This document shows, one piece after another, positions 23,835-32,878 of a stretch of DNA of 34,947 bases. The translations under genes and the position numbers were made by a program. A model generated the notes under the pieces. That model worked only from the letters and a program-made list of their open reading frames with translations, did not search any database and was not told where the DNA came from. The DNA is from Kiritimatiellia bacterium (GTDB lineage Bacteria > Verrucomicrobiota > Kiritimatiellia > UBA8416 > JADHWI01): NCBI GenBank assembly GCA_030744755.1, contig JASLPY010000057.1:1-34947 (forward strand), given 5' to 3'. The number at the start of each line of letters is the position of its first letter. Positions within the stretch are counted from its first letter, which is position 1.

Positions 23835-25292
23835 CTATTCCCGGGGCTGTGCGAGTTGAGCGGTTATCTCCTCAGCGATCTGCTCAGCGAGTTTGGTATA
23901 AGCGCCGCCGCAGTGGACGTCGTTTCCCTGCATGAAATTCTCGTACCCATCCCAGCTCTTGACCACACTGTGCAGGTCGTTGATGGGGATGTCGTGTGCC
24001 TTCATCACTCTTTCGGCCGCAGCATTGTAGATAAGCTCATCACCTTCGGGGTTGTGAGGGCAGTTGGCTGGAATCGGGGTGATATTGGACCAGATAACTC
24101 TGGCACCATTCTTCTTCAGGAGCCTCACGATGGTCTCCAGATCTTTGGCATATTGGTCTACCGGGTTGTGCCACGCCCCGTTCCTGCCGCGGAAGATGTC
24201 GTTCAGTCCAAAGTTGAAATGGATCACATCATACTTGTTGCTGGAGAGATGCTCTTCGAAGCGTTCGAGGTCGGCAATACAGGCCTTGGCGCTGCCGAAA
24301 TCCAGGGCCTTTGCCCTGCCGCTGGAATGCCACCACGCCTCGTTGTTAATCCTGTAGGTTGCTACGGCACCCAGCCTGACCATTTCCGCTTTGCCTTCCA
24401 TCAGTTTGACCAGGGGTTTGCTATAGCCGCCGGAGATCGAATCGCCAAAGAACAATACCCTGGGAAGACTCGCCTTCTTTGCGTGCCTGACAATGAATTC
24501 TGCCATCTTCTTATCCTCAAAGAAGCCTGTCCAGTAGTTGTGCCCCTGGCCCTCGAATACGGTGACCGTGATGTCGCCACCAAGTGCCTTGTAGCGTTCG
24601 GCCAGGAGGAAGGTGTTGTCTTTGCCGGGCACCAGCTTGTCCACATCCCCCGTATTGTGGTAGATCGGCACCTTCGCCTTGGCCAATGGAGCCAGGCGGT
24701 CGATTGGATTGTGGTTCTTGAGCTCCCTGACGAACTGCCCTTCCGGCATCCGGTATTTCCCGGCGGCGGATTTCAGTCCCGGGTAACTGGCCAGGTTGCA
24801 GACCGGGTAGATGCCGGTCAGGCAGGCGATCGATTCGGGATGTTCGGCGGCCCAGTTGTACATCTGCGTAGCACCGTAGCTGCGCGCCAGCAGACACACC
24901 TTCGTTGTCAGCCCGTGATTCCCGGTCAGTTCGTTGTAGAATGCGGTCTGAATCTTCCGGCCCGCCGGTGTCCCTAAATCCCCCTTAAGATCGACCCCCG
25001 CGACGGCAATGCCATTGTCCAGGCAGTGCTTCATCATCCACTGCTCGAGTTTGCCAGGCAACTTGAAGTCAGACGGACAATACCATAGCCACGGCGTCTT
25101 CTCGCCCTCCTTGGCGCCCTCCGGCATTGCCAGATAGGCGTCATGCCCCGCAACTTGGAGGAACCTGGAATTGGGCGGAAAGATCTTCTGTTGTCCGGCC
25201 GCCTGCAGCTGCCCGACCGCAACCATAAGCACACAGGCCAAACCAACGATATTCCTGCTCATTGCCTTTATCCTATTGAACGGGTTGTTCAT
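23835..25292 (-). CDS. Two-domain esterase: alpha/beta hydrolase fused to SGNH/GDSL hydrolase
   Basis: A 485-aa exported protein with two separate hydrolase folds. Residues about 45-270 are an alpha/beta hydrolase with nucleophile S138 (LARSYGA), Asp at 216 or 218 (TGDVDKLVP) and H251 (GQGHNYW). Residues about 276-480 are an SGNH hydrolase with S285 (FFGDSISGG), N364 (FGLNDIF) and D458/H460 (GNDVHCGG). Both triads look complete, so the protein may deacylate a substrate at two positions, or one domain may have specialised. Signal peptide about 12-32. Start: ATG 25292 with AGGAAG upstream; ATG 25262 with AGGATAAAGG is an equally good alternative. It precedes the EF-hand esterase by 60 bp in the same run. 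Confidence 0.87.
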   Translation of the reverse strand: MNNPFNRIKAMSRNIVGLACVLMVAVGQLQAAGQQKIFPPNSRFLQVAGHDAYLAMPEGAKEGEKTPWLWYCPSDFKLPGKLEQWMMKHCLDNGIAVAGVDLKGDLGTPAGRKIQTAFYNELTGNHGLTTKVCLLARSYGATQMYNWAAEHPESIACLTGIYPVCNLASYPGLKSAAGKYRMPEGQFVRELKNHNPIDRLAPLAKAKVPIYHNTGDVDKLVPGKDNTFLLAERYKALGGDITVTVFEGQGHNYWTGFFEDKKMAEFIVRHAKKASLPRVLFFGDSISGGYSKPLVKLMEGKAEMVRLGAVATYRINNEAWWHSSGRAKALDFGSAKACIADLERFEEHLSSNKYDVIHFNFGLNDIFRGRNGAWHNPVDQYAKDLETIVRLLKKNGARVIWSNITPIPANCPHNPEGDELIYNAAAERVMKAHDIPINDLHSVVKSWDGYENFMQGNDVHCGGAYTKLAEQIAEEITAQLAQPRE

Positions 25293-25328
25293 TTCTTCCT
25301 ATTCCAAAAGTCGTCTTTCGCGCGTGCC

Positions 25329-25436
25329 TTACCTACGGGCAGCACTACGAATCAGTCTGTCTTTGGCAGAACCCGCCGCACTGGTCAAGACCGACGCGGT
25401 CATAGCAAGCACCATCAGTGCGATTTTTCTTCCCAC
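25329..25436 (-). CDS. Very small secreted peptide (35 aa) or relic signal peptide
   Basis: A GTG at 25436 follows a near-perfect ribosome site, AGGAGG with 6-nt spacing (25443-25448). The 35 codons encode a textbook Sec signal peptide (GRKIALMVLAMTASVLTSAA) with a likely cleavage after AGSA, then only about 11 basic residues (KDRLIRSAARR). It lies between the giant fusion gene and the double esterase, in the same orientation. It may be a real small exported peptide or the surviving 5' end of a deleted secreted gene. The strong ribosome site and intact signal argue for expression; no family is recognised. Confidence 0.5.
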   Translation of the reverse strand: MGRKIALMVLAMTASVLTSAAGSAKDRLIRSAARR

Positions 25437-25485
25437 AAATTACCTCCTGTCAGGATCGATTATAGGTGTATCCGAGGTCAATCGA

Positions 25486-28400
25486 CTACCTGGTGTATCT
25501 GATTGGCGAAACAGTTGCGTCTTCCAGCCAACGAGACCACGCTTGGGTGTCGTGGCTGAAATCACGCCGCGAAAGTGCCGTGAGTTCTTCGTGGGCGCTG
25601 CGAGCAAGAAAGCCTCGGATGTCCGTGAGATAGCCGATTAGAATTCGATACCCGCGTTTAGATCCACAGCGGGCCATTGCCCGTCCGATGCAGAGCTCAA
25701 GATAGGCATAGCGGTCCTCCTTAATGCTTGCTCTTCCTTTGCCGGTCTTTCGCGGATCCGTGCCTATCTGGCGTAGACCGCCGGAAATCCCTTTCTTTTT
25801 GGCCAGCAACGTTAGCGCCTGAATACAGTCGGGATCGGCCAATCGCTCTGCGGCATAGCAGATGCAATAGACGTAGCTGAACATCCCGTCGGCCCTGACG
25901 GCACTCATTTCGACACGCTTCGCAATCTCGGTCATGAACGGGATAACTCTGGCGTCGCCGGATCGTCCCAGCGAGTTGACCCAGTAGGTCATCTCCGGAG
26001 CGGAAGCGTGGTCGGGTGACCCGTGACGCATCTTCACGACGTGGGTCTTTGAGGAAAGACCGGGCGTCTTCAGGCGCTGCTCAAGTTCGCCCAGGAGTAC
26101 ATCTGCTCCCTGGCGATCACCGAGGAAGCAGAGTGCCTTCCCGACCTCAAGGCGTCCTGATCCGGCAGCATTCCCCAATGCCTCTTTCAGCAGTGGCAAG
26201 GACAGATCAGGCCGCACCAGAAGCGAAACTTTATCCGTCAGTTTCAGCTTGTCGACGGTCAACTGGTCGACCATGTGCTTAAGCTGAGTGCTGTTCATCT
26301 TGGGCAATGCGCTGTCTTTTACACCAGGGATTCCATTCAGGTCTTCGTCAGAAAGCACGCCAAGTCTGATCAGGCCTTTCTGCAGCGCTCCGATGTCAAT
26401 ATCGGAAAACGGCTTATTCTTTCCGACGGATTGCGCAGCGGCCAGACCAGCCGCACCGCCCATGGCCATGAGGTCCCGCTGCATGCGGGCAAGGGCCAGT
26501 GTATCATGGTCGACGGATATGGCTTTTCCGACCACGAGGACGTTGTCGTACTCCACCGGACGCAGTGCGCGATAGGGAATTTGGACCGAGAAATTCTCCA
26601 GCCAGTCGGTGACATAGCCGCAGAAGGACAGGTCACTGTCCGCGATGCCCTTGATGTCCACGTCGGCCCTGCAGACAACGATCGTGTCCTCAAATCGGCG
26701 ACTCGACATGAGGTCGGCGTAGGTTACTCGGACACTCCCCCGGATATTCCTGGATTCGCGAGGCGCCAGGTAATACTGGGGTGAGTCCACTTTGCTCGAC
26801 TTCTTGAACCGGCGGGATGTAATCAGCGCGCGGCTCAGGTCGGTCGGATCGCGGAAGTCGACCACAAATGCGAAGTGTCGTCTCGCTTCCGATCGGGTAC
26901 CCTCGAACTGAGCAAAGGAGTACCACAGGGTCATTGCGTCTCGGCGCGGCCCATAGGTAAAACCGCCGCCGGCGCGGGCCACGATATCTGCATCGCCGGT
27001 TGCGTCGATTACGCATCTTGCCTGAATCACGCCCAGCCCGTTGGGGGTCGTGACCACGACGCCACTGAGTGTTCGCCCATCTACAACAGCACCCACGGCA
27101 AGTTGGTGCGTCAGCACGCGCGCCCCTGCGCGCATCAGGCTGTCCAACATACCCATACACTTCGGCATACCCGTCTCCTGCATCGTTCGGCCTGCATCGC
27201 TGTCAAGCCGGCCCACGAAATCGGTCTCACGGCCGAACCAGTACTTGGAGACGCCGCCGATCGTATGCGTACCACCGACGTCGCCGAACTTCTCCACCAG
27301 GATCGTATCGACGCCTTGCCTGGCCGCGACAAGTGCTGCGGGCATTCCGCTGGTGCCGCCGCCAACCACGACCAAGTCACAGGTCGCAACGACGGGCAAC
27401 TTCCCGGCCTGGGCCGTAATGTGTTTTCCTGTGGTGTAGATCAGGTCCACGGCTTCGAAGGAGGCCGCGCCCGATGTGGTCTCTGCCGAGGAGGTGCCGA
27501 GTCGCAGAACACCGTCAGTTCTGAACGCTCCGGTTTGTTCCTTAACGACATTCTCCAACAGCGGAACGAATGATGGACCGGCCAGCGGTTCGACCATGCT
27601 AAGAGCGAGTTCATCCTCGACATCGGCCATTGGTCCGCAGACCCAGACATTGTCAAGTTTCTCAGGGCGGCATGAGTCAAGGGTCAGCTTGCCTGTCTTT
27701 GAACGACTGACAATCCTCCGCGCCGGATCGATGAGCAGACTGTTCCCCCCACGGGCATACTGCAGGCCCGTCCCACGGGCAGCCTTCAGGGCGATGCGCC
27801 GTGCTTCCAGGTTGTATGCCGCTTCCGGGAAATGGCTTTCCGCAACAGGCAGCGTCATCCTGAACTCGGCGAACGGGCCGTGCATAACGATCTGGCCGCT
27901 TTCGAGTTCAGATACGCCTTTCACTGCAATGGGGGTACTACGTTCCTCGTTACAGAGAAAGCTGTAGCGCACCAGCAGTCCCTTCCCGGCAGACGACCGT
28001 GGTCTTGTTTCGCCGCCGGCCAGCGTGACGATCAGTGCATCGTGTGTGCAATCGACAACCGTACCGACCTTGACTGCAACCAACCCGCCCTTGCAGGCGA
28101 ACACCACTGCGGTGATCCGATTGCCCGCCAGCTCGACGCCGCACGGGAACAAGTCGTAGAACAGTGAAGCTCCAGAGTCGAGGAGCAGGTCTTCCAGGCC
28201 CTCCGTGACCTTGATCATGTCCAGAAGGTAGTCATCACCCGCCTCCTTCCGGACGCATCGGGTGAGGAACTCTTTGACTTTCGCGTAACTCGAATCCAGC
28301 CTGGAGCGTTTCACCCAGGGACGCTGGCACATGATCAGTTCATGCGGAAGTGACGTGCCCGCGGAGGCAAGGACCGCGCTTCTACCGTCCTTGGCAAACT

Positions 28401-29967
28401 TTGATGTGAGGAAACAAGCATCCAGCGTTGACCCGACAACCAATACGTCGGCGCTCTTGATCACCGGAATCTGTTTGCCTTCGAACGTGACATAGTTTGG
28501 GTTTTCTTGCAGGCCGACAACTTGAGACTGCCATAGCAATGGCCCGTCTTTCGAGCCCGTGTATTTTCTTACAACCACTTTCCCTTTTTCGGCCGATACT
28601 TTGCCCACAGCTCGCACCCCCCGGCCCTTGAGCCCTTTGTCACCCAAATCCAAACGTGCTTCCTCTAACAGTTTTTCTAATCGCGCATGTACTTTCGGAT
28701 TCTCGGCAGTCAAGTCTTTGGTTTCGCCAGGGTCCGTGGTCAAATTGTACAAAGACCACTTTCCTTTTTCGTTATGCAACTTCCATTCACCTGAACGAAC
28801 ACCTGTTAACGTAGCTGTACTATTTTTGCCCCGATTGAATTCTCCATAACTTCCGTAATAATAGTAGTAGGCCTCATGAGGTGACTTCGCTCCCGTTTTC
28901 TTTGTCATCAAGGGCCAAATGTCCTTTCCGTCAATCACACGATCTTTTGGCATTTCAGAATTAATGCGCTTTGCAAAAGTCGGGAAGATATCCGCTATCG
29001 ACGCCACTTCTTTGCAGACAACACCTTTAGGGATCTCGCCTGGCCAATACATGATGCAGGGAACACGCAAGCCACCCTCAAGGGTTTGGGTTTTTGTGCC
29101 ACGAAAAGGTTTGGTCGAGGCACTGGGGTGCTGCGGTCCGTTATCAGAAAGAAATATCACCAGGGTCTTCTTGTCTATTTCAAGTTCACGCAAGGTCTTT
29201 AGAACCTCACCCACAGACCAGTCCAACTCTTGAATCGCATCACCCCACACGCCCTTATTGGATTTTCCTTTAAATTCTTCCGACGCCAAAACCTCAAAGT
29301 GAACCTGTGCATGTGACATAAAGAGAAAGAATGGCTTTTCTTTGTTGGCCCGGATAAAGTCCAGCGACTCTTTGGTGATGCGCTGGGTGAACAGCTCGTC
29401 GTCCGGATCAAATTCAACGATGTCTTTCTGACCGGCCCGCATTTTTCTCCATTGGCGGCGACAATAATGGTCGTGGCCATTATGACCGCGTGCAATTTGG
29501 CTGAGAGGAAGGCCGGAAAAAATATCAAAGCCCTGCGCCACCGGGCTCATGCTGTCATCCAGGCCCAGATGCCACTTGCCGATAAGAGCGGTCGAGTAAC
29601 CCTGCGTTTTCAAATGCTCGGCCATTGTTATTTCGTTTGGGTTCAAACCCATTGTTGGCGTGTTTATGGGGCAGGTCACACCCACACGTTGATAATGACT
29701 GCCCGTCAACAACGAGGCCCGGGCCGGTGAACACCAGGGCGCTGCATAAAAATCAGTGAAGCGCACCCCCTCTTCGGCCATGCGGTCAATCTCCGGCGTT
29801 TCAAAACCCTCGGCGCCGTAACAGGCCAAATCTGCGTAGCCCTGATCGTCTGTCAGAATCACAATAATATTTGGTTTTTCAGAATGATCCGCAGCCTGAA
29901 CAAAACTGGAAGTTAAGGAAATTATTAAGAGAAAAATGGCGTAATGCAGTTTTGACAGTGTTCTCAT
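25486..29967 (-). CDS. Giant fusion: Cys-type sulfatase, two tandem FAD_oxidored-like modules, HEAT-like C-terminus
   Basis: A 1493-aa exported protein. Signal peptide about 1-25. Residues about 30-455 are a complete S1 sulfatase: LTDDQGYADLACYG, formylglycine site C79 in WCSPARASLLTG, GKWHLG, LSDNGPQ, and the usual C-terminal LYNLTTDPGETKDL. From about 490 a first FAD_oxidored-like module begins, but its Rossmann loop is degenerate (VVGSTLDA, about 507-515). A second module starts at about 855 with an intact loop (VVVGGGTSGMPAA) and typical FAD motifs (FGDVGGTHTIGGVSKYWFG, VIDATGDADIVARAGG, LVVGKAISVDHD). Residues about 1219-1493 are HEAT-like helices. Start: ATG 29967 with AGGGGAC upstream gives the signal peptide; the frame extends to 30015 without one. 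Base composition changes near 28600: the sulfatase part is more AT-rich than the rest. It follows another sulfatase by 34 bp. It could be a genuine composite enzyme or a recent deletion fusing two genes. Confidence 0.82.
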   Translation of the reverse strand: MRTLSKLHYAIFLLIISLTSSFVQAADHSEKPNIIVILTDDQGYADLACYGAEGFETPEIDRMAEEGVRFTDFYAAPWCSPARASLLTGSHYQRVGVTCPINTPTMGLNPNEITMAEHLKTQGYSTALIGKWHLGLDDSMSPVAQGFDIFSGLPLSQIARGHNGHDHYCRRQWRKMRAGQKDIVEFDPDDELFTQRITKESLDFIRANKEKPFFLFMSHAQVHFEVLASEEFKGKSNKGVWGDAIQELDWSVGEVLKTLRELEIDKKTLVIFLSDNGPQHPSASTKPFRGTKTQTLEGGLRVPCIMYWPGEIPKGVVCKEVASIADIFPTFAKRINSEMPKDRVIDGKDIWPLMTKKTGAKSPHEAYYYYYGSYGEFNRGKNSTATLTGVRSGEWKLHNEKGKWSLYNLTTDPGETKDLTAENPKVHARLEKLLEEARLDLGDKGLKGRGVRAVGKVSAEKGKVVVRKYTGSKDGPLLWQSQVVGLQENPNYVTFEGKQIPVIKSADVLVVGSTLDACFLTSKFAKDGRSAVLASAGTSLPHELIMCQRPWVKRSRLDSSYAKVKEFLTRCVRKEAGDDYLLDMIKVTEGLEDLLLDSGASLFYDLFPCGVELAGNRITAVVFACKGGLVAVKVGTVVDCTHDALIVTLAGGETRPRSSAGKGLLVRYSFLCNEERSTPIAVKGVSELESGQIVMHGPFAEFRMTLPVAESHFPEAAYNLEARRIALKAARGTGLQYARGGNSLLIDPARRIVSRSKTGKLTLDSCRPEKLDNVWVCGPMADVEDELALSMVEPLAGPSFVPLLENVVKEQTGAFRTDGVLRLGTSSAETTSGAASFEAVDLIYTTGKHITAQAGKLPVVATCDLVVVGGGTSGMPAALVAARQGVDTILVEKFGDVGGTHTIGGVSKYWFGRETDFVGRLDSDAGRTMQETGMPKCMGMLDSLMRAGARVLTHQLAVGAVVDGRTLSGVVVTTPNGLGVIQARCVIDATGDADIVARAGGGFTYGPRRDAMTLWYSFAQFEGTRSEARRHFAFVVDFRDPTDLSRALITSRRFKKSSKVDSPQYYLAPRESRNIRGSVRVTYADLMSSRRFEDTIVVCRADVDIKGIADSDLSFCGYVTDWLENFSVQIPYRALRPVEYDNVLVVGKAISVDHDTLALARMQRDLMAMGGAAGLAAAQSVGKNKPFSDIDIGALQKGLIRLGVLSDEDLNGIPGVKDSALPKMNSTQLKHMVDQLTVDKLKLTDKVSLLVRPDLSLPLLKEALGNAAGSGRLEVGKALCFLGDRQGADVLLGELEQRLKTPGLSSKTHVVKMRHGSPDHASAPEMTYWVNSLGRSGDARVIPFMTEIAKRVEMSAVRADGMFSYVYCICYAAERLADPDCIQALTLLAKKKGISGGLRQIGTDPRKTGKGRASIKEDRYAYLELCIGRAMARCGSKRGYRILIGYLTDIRGFLARSAHEELTALSRRDFSHDTQAWSRWLEDATVSPIRYTR

Positions 29968-30001
29968 TTTGTCCCCTTTTCTCACCCACATTGTCAGCTT
30001 A

Positions 30002-31294
30002 TCATGGTGTAACATTCTTGGACACCACCTCTAGCTTCCACTTCTTGATGGCGGCTTTCATTTCCGCCGTGCGACGAGGATACTTGTCCGCAACGTTCGT
30101 CGTTTCCTTGATGTCGTTGCTCAGATCGTACAGCTCGATACGATCGCCTTTCGTTTGCATTTTCCAATCCCCGTCTCGCATGGCCGTTCCGAGCTTCGGT
30201 TCATAGCCGAAAAACACCTTGCGATCGGGGAGATCAGCCTGGTCGAGCAGGTGATCCTTCACGCTCATTCCGTCCACCTTTCGCTCCTTGGAAATGTCGA
30301 TGCCTACGATGTCCATCACCGTCGGCAGAACATCCATTCCCACGATCAGCTCATCGGAAACCCAACCTTGCTTGATGTGCCCAGTCCAGCGGGCGACGGC
30401 TGGTACACGATGCCCGCCTTCGTAGTTACTGAACTTTCCGCCACGATAAGGACGCGCATTCGGATTCATGCGGACGGCTCCGTTGTCCGAGGTGAACAGT
30501 ACGAGCGTATCCTCATCCAAGTCGAGTTCTTTGAGTGTGTTGAGAATCCTGCCTACTCCCTGGTCCAGATCCTTGAGCATGATCTTGTACCTGCGGCGTG
30601 CCTCGTCACCGTGGAGCGGAGCATCGCGCATCCGAAGCTCAGGTGGGTCTGAAGGAATTTGGTAGAAATTATGTACGGCCTGATGCGAGACGTAGAGGAA
30701 GAAAGGATTCTCTTTGTTGCGGCGGATGAAATCAATAGACTTATCGGTAATAATATGGGTGGAATACCCTTTCTGCTCCTTGCGCTCCGTGCCGTCCCAC
30801 CAATCGCTATGCCTATGGTAATCGCAGCCACCAGGCAAGAAACCGATAAACTCATCGAAGCCGTGATGGATCGGGTTGTGCCGAAGCTCTGGCCCGAGGT
30901 GCCACTTCCCGAAGATCGCCGTCGAGTACCCGGCTCGCTTCATCAGCTTGGAAATTGTCAATTCGGTTGCTTCCAATCCGGGCGTGTCGAGATGCCCGGC
31001 GATTACATCGACGATCCCGACCCGCTGCTGATAGCGGCCGGTAAGCAGCGCCGCACGCGTTGGACTGCAGACAGAACTATTGGAATGGAAATCGGTAAAC
31101 TTAACCCCCTCCTTCGCCATCTGGTCGATGCGAGGCGTCTCGATCCATCCGTCATAAAGACTCATGTCCCCACAGCCCAAATCGTCAGCAAGGATGATAA
31201 TGACATTCGGCCGGGCTTCGACCGCCGAACTGACGGCCGTTGCGAAGAGTATTGTAAGCGTCGTGCAGCAGATCGATTTGATCAATTGGTGCAT
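30002..31294 (-). CDS. Secreted Cys-type sulfatase (arylsulfatase-like, S1)
   Basis: A 430-aa exported sulfatase: signal peptide about 1-26, metal-binding D37/D38 in IILADDLGCGD, formylglycine site C76 in VCSPTRAALLTGRY, GKWHLGPELRHNP, and TSDNGAV. The chain resembles the arylsulfatase A/N-acetylgalactosamine-6-sulfatase branch. It should cleave sulfate esters from a polysaccharide after formylglycine maturation. Start: ATG 31294 with GAGGGAAC upstream; ATG 31309 adds five residues without a ribosome site. It is the first gene of the minus-strand sulfatase/esterase run. A weak promoter (TTGACC, 17 bp, then TTATGA near 31304-31332) may lie directly upstream. Confidence 0.92.
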   Translation of the reverse strand: MHQLIKSICCTTLTILFATAVSSAVEARPNVIIILADDLGCGDMSLYDGWIETPRIDQMAKEGVKFTDFHSNSSVCSPTRAALLTGRYQQRVGIVDVIAGHLDTPGLEATELTISKLMKRAGYSTAIFGKWHLGPELRHNPIHHGFDEFIGFLPGGCDYHRHSDWWDGTERKEQKGYSTHIITDKSIDFIRRNKENPFFLYVSHQAVHNFYQIPSDPPELRMRDAPLHGDEARRRYKIMLKDLDQGVGRILNTLKELDLDEDTLVLFTSDNGAVRMNPNARPYRGGKFSNYEGGHRVPAVARWTGHIKQGWVSDELIVGMDVLPTVMDIVGIDISKERKVDGMSVKDHLLDQADLPDRKVFFGYEPKLGTAMRDGDWKMQTKGDRIELYDLSNDIKETTNVADKYPRRTAEMKAAIKKWKLEVVSKNVTP

Positions 31295-31309
31295 TGTAAG
31301 TTCCCTCAT

Positions 31310-31699
31310 AACGAATGGGCAAGGACCCGGTCAAAGCGTACCTTGAGCTCATCCCGGCTCTCTTTGCCGCCGCCGATCTGATAGTGTGGGACTTATAGCC
31401 AGCTTAACCGGATCTGCGTTACAAGATACGATCGCAGAGACCTCCTGGCGGTTTGTACTTTTGGGGCAAGACATTCTGGGTAAAGGATCCGGAAGCAACC
31501 CGAAAGGAGATCGCCGCTATGCCGACAACAAAACGGATCCTGTGCCCGGAACGCCTGCGCCGGGTGCCCAAAGCCTTCAGCTGGATCGACCACCGGCTGG
31601 TACGTGACGGACACATCAGCCTCCCACATAGCCAACGGGCGCGCCGGGTCTCCCCGATGGCTCGACATCTCTTTCCACGGCTCGCCGGGGCAGGTGGTG
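31310..31699. other. 390-bp junction between carbohydrate and accessory zones
   Basis: No intact gene. The only recognisable content is a truncated HTH-type gene on plus from 31519. This is where the polysaccharide operon ends and an unrelated set of accessory genes begins. Confidence 0.55.
31519..31620 (+). pseudogene. Truncated N-terminus of an insertion-sequence-associated HTH protein
   Basis: ATG 31519 follows AAAGGAG at good distance. The first 34 codons (MPTTKRILCPERLRR, VPKAFSWIDHRLVRDGHI) resemble the start of HTH proteins that I associate with IS21-like elements. After residue 34 the sequence no longer fits, and the frame runs into the DUF4143 gene on the other strand. It looks like a remnant cut by recombination. 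Identification is from memory of the family's N-terminus, so moderate. Confidence 0.45.
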
Positions 31700-32824
31700 T
31701 CAGAGTATCAACTCATATCCAGTCTCCGGAGTGACCACCATGAACTCGGCGTTCTTATAGTGCTCCACCCATTCACGAGGCGGCTTAACCCTCTTGCGTG
31801 TAGACCACTTGCACTCATAGCCGAAAAGACCGCCATCACGCTCCTCTACCCAATCGATCTCCTGTTGAGAATAGGTTCGCCAGAAGTAGAGCGGTATTCT
31901 TTGGCCACTGTAGGTCATGAATTTATGACGCTCGACCACCATGAAGTTCTCCCATAGCGCCCCGATATCATCTCGCTCAGAGATTGGATTGAAGCGAGAT
32001 ATGACGGCATTCCTGATACCATTATCTACAAAATAGTATCGATGTTTTGATGTCACTTCTTTACGCAGGTTGCGACTGAAACCGGTTGAGCGAAGAATAA
32101 TATAGCTCTTCTCCAGCAGGTCCAGATAGCGGGCAACGGTCTTGACATCAATATGCAACTGTCTGGCCAACTCATTTAGCGAGACCTCATTGCCAAGCTG
32201 AAACGCAAGAAGCTTGAGTAAATCCAGCAACGTTCTGGGACTCTTAACCTTTTCAAGTGCAAGAATATCCTTCAGCAGGTACGAATCGACCAATTCGATC
32301 AGCAGTTCCTTCTTGCCCGATGCAGAAGGTTCAGTAACTACCTCAGGATACGCGCCATAAATCAGAAATCCTTCAAGCTGATTCTTGAGTTCGTGCAGGT
32401 TGAACTTGTGAAGCATCTCCTTCTGGGCAATAGGGAACAGGTGGCACGTTCTCTTCCGTCCAGTCAGCGGCTCCCCTACCTGCCGAGAGAGCTCAAATGA
32501 TGCGGACCCGGTGGCGATAATCTGAATACCGGCACACTCATCCACTAGAATCTTAAGGGCCGTTCCGATATCAGGAATGTTTTGCGCCTCGTCAATAGCA
32601 ATTAGCTCATATCCTTCCGCGTAAGCAAGGATTCGATCAAAATCACTTGAGCCGAGAAGGTCCTGCATGCGAATATTATCGCCTGAGTCGAGCTTGTAGC
32701 GAAGCGAAGTCTGTTCGAGAAAACGCCTCAGAAGGGTCGTTTTTCCCACTTGCCGCGCACCTGTAAGCAGAAGCACCTTGCCTGGCCGTATCTCCTGCTC
32801 TAAGTCGTAATGTCTCTCAATCAT
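31700..32824 (-). CDS. AAA-type ATPase with DUF4143 domain
   Basis: A 374-aa P-loop ATPase. Walker A GARQVGKTT (22-30), Walker B ELIAIDEA (73-80) and the sensor-like IIATGSASFELS. A winged-helix segment lies at about 198-250 (SLNELARQLHIDVKTVARYL), and a PD-(D/E)xK-like C-terminus ends the protein (EIDWVEERDG, E322 and D324; then YECKW, E337 and K339). This ATPase/DUF4143 architecture is widespread in mobile and genome-defence-like contexts; its role is not established. Start: ATG 32824 has no ribosome site, but a promoter whose -10 ends 5 nt upstream, so the mRNA is probably leaderless. Its flanks are a truncated HTH gene and a broken toxin-antitoxin pair. Confidence 0.88.
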   Translation of the reverse strand: MIERHYDLEQEIRPGKVLLLTGARQVGKTTLLRRFLEQTSLRYKLDSGDNIRMQDLLGSSDFDRILAYAEGYELIAIDEAQNIPDIGTALKILVDECAGIQIIATGSASFELSRQVGEPLTGRKRTCHLFPIAQKEMLHKFNLHELKNQLEGFLIYGAYPEVVTEPSASGKKELLIELVDSYLLKDILALEKVKSPRTLLDLLKLLAFQLGNEVSLNELARQLHIDVKTVARYLDLLEKSYIILRSTGFSRNLRKEVTSKHRYYFVDNGIRNAVISRFNPISERDDIGALWENFMVVERHKFMTYSGQRIPLYFWRTYSQQEIDWVEERDGGLFGYECKWSTRKRVKPPREWVEHYKNAEFMVVTPETGYELIL

Positions 32825-32829
32825 GCGAC

Positions 32830-32859
32830 AATATAGACGCTGGACCTACAATCCGTCAA
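32830..32859 (-). promoter_or_regulatory. Predicted promoter giving a leaderless DUF4143 mRNA
   Basis: On the minus strand TTGACG (32854-32859) and TATATT (32830-32835) are separated by 18 bp. Only GTCGC separates the -10 from the ATG, so transcription would begin at or next to the start codon. Confidence 0.6.
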
Positions 32860-32878
32860 GAGTTTCATGGACTACCGC

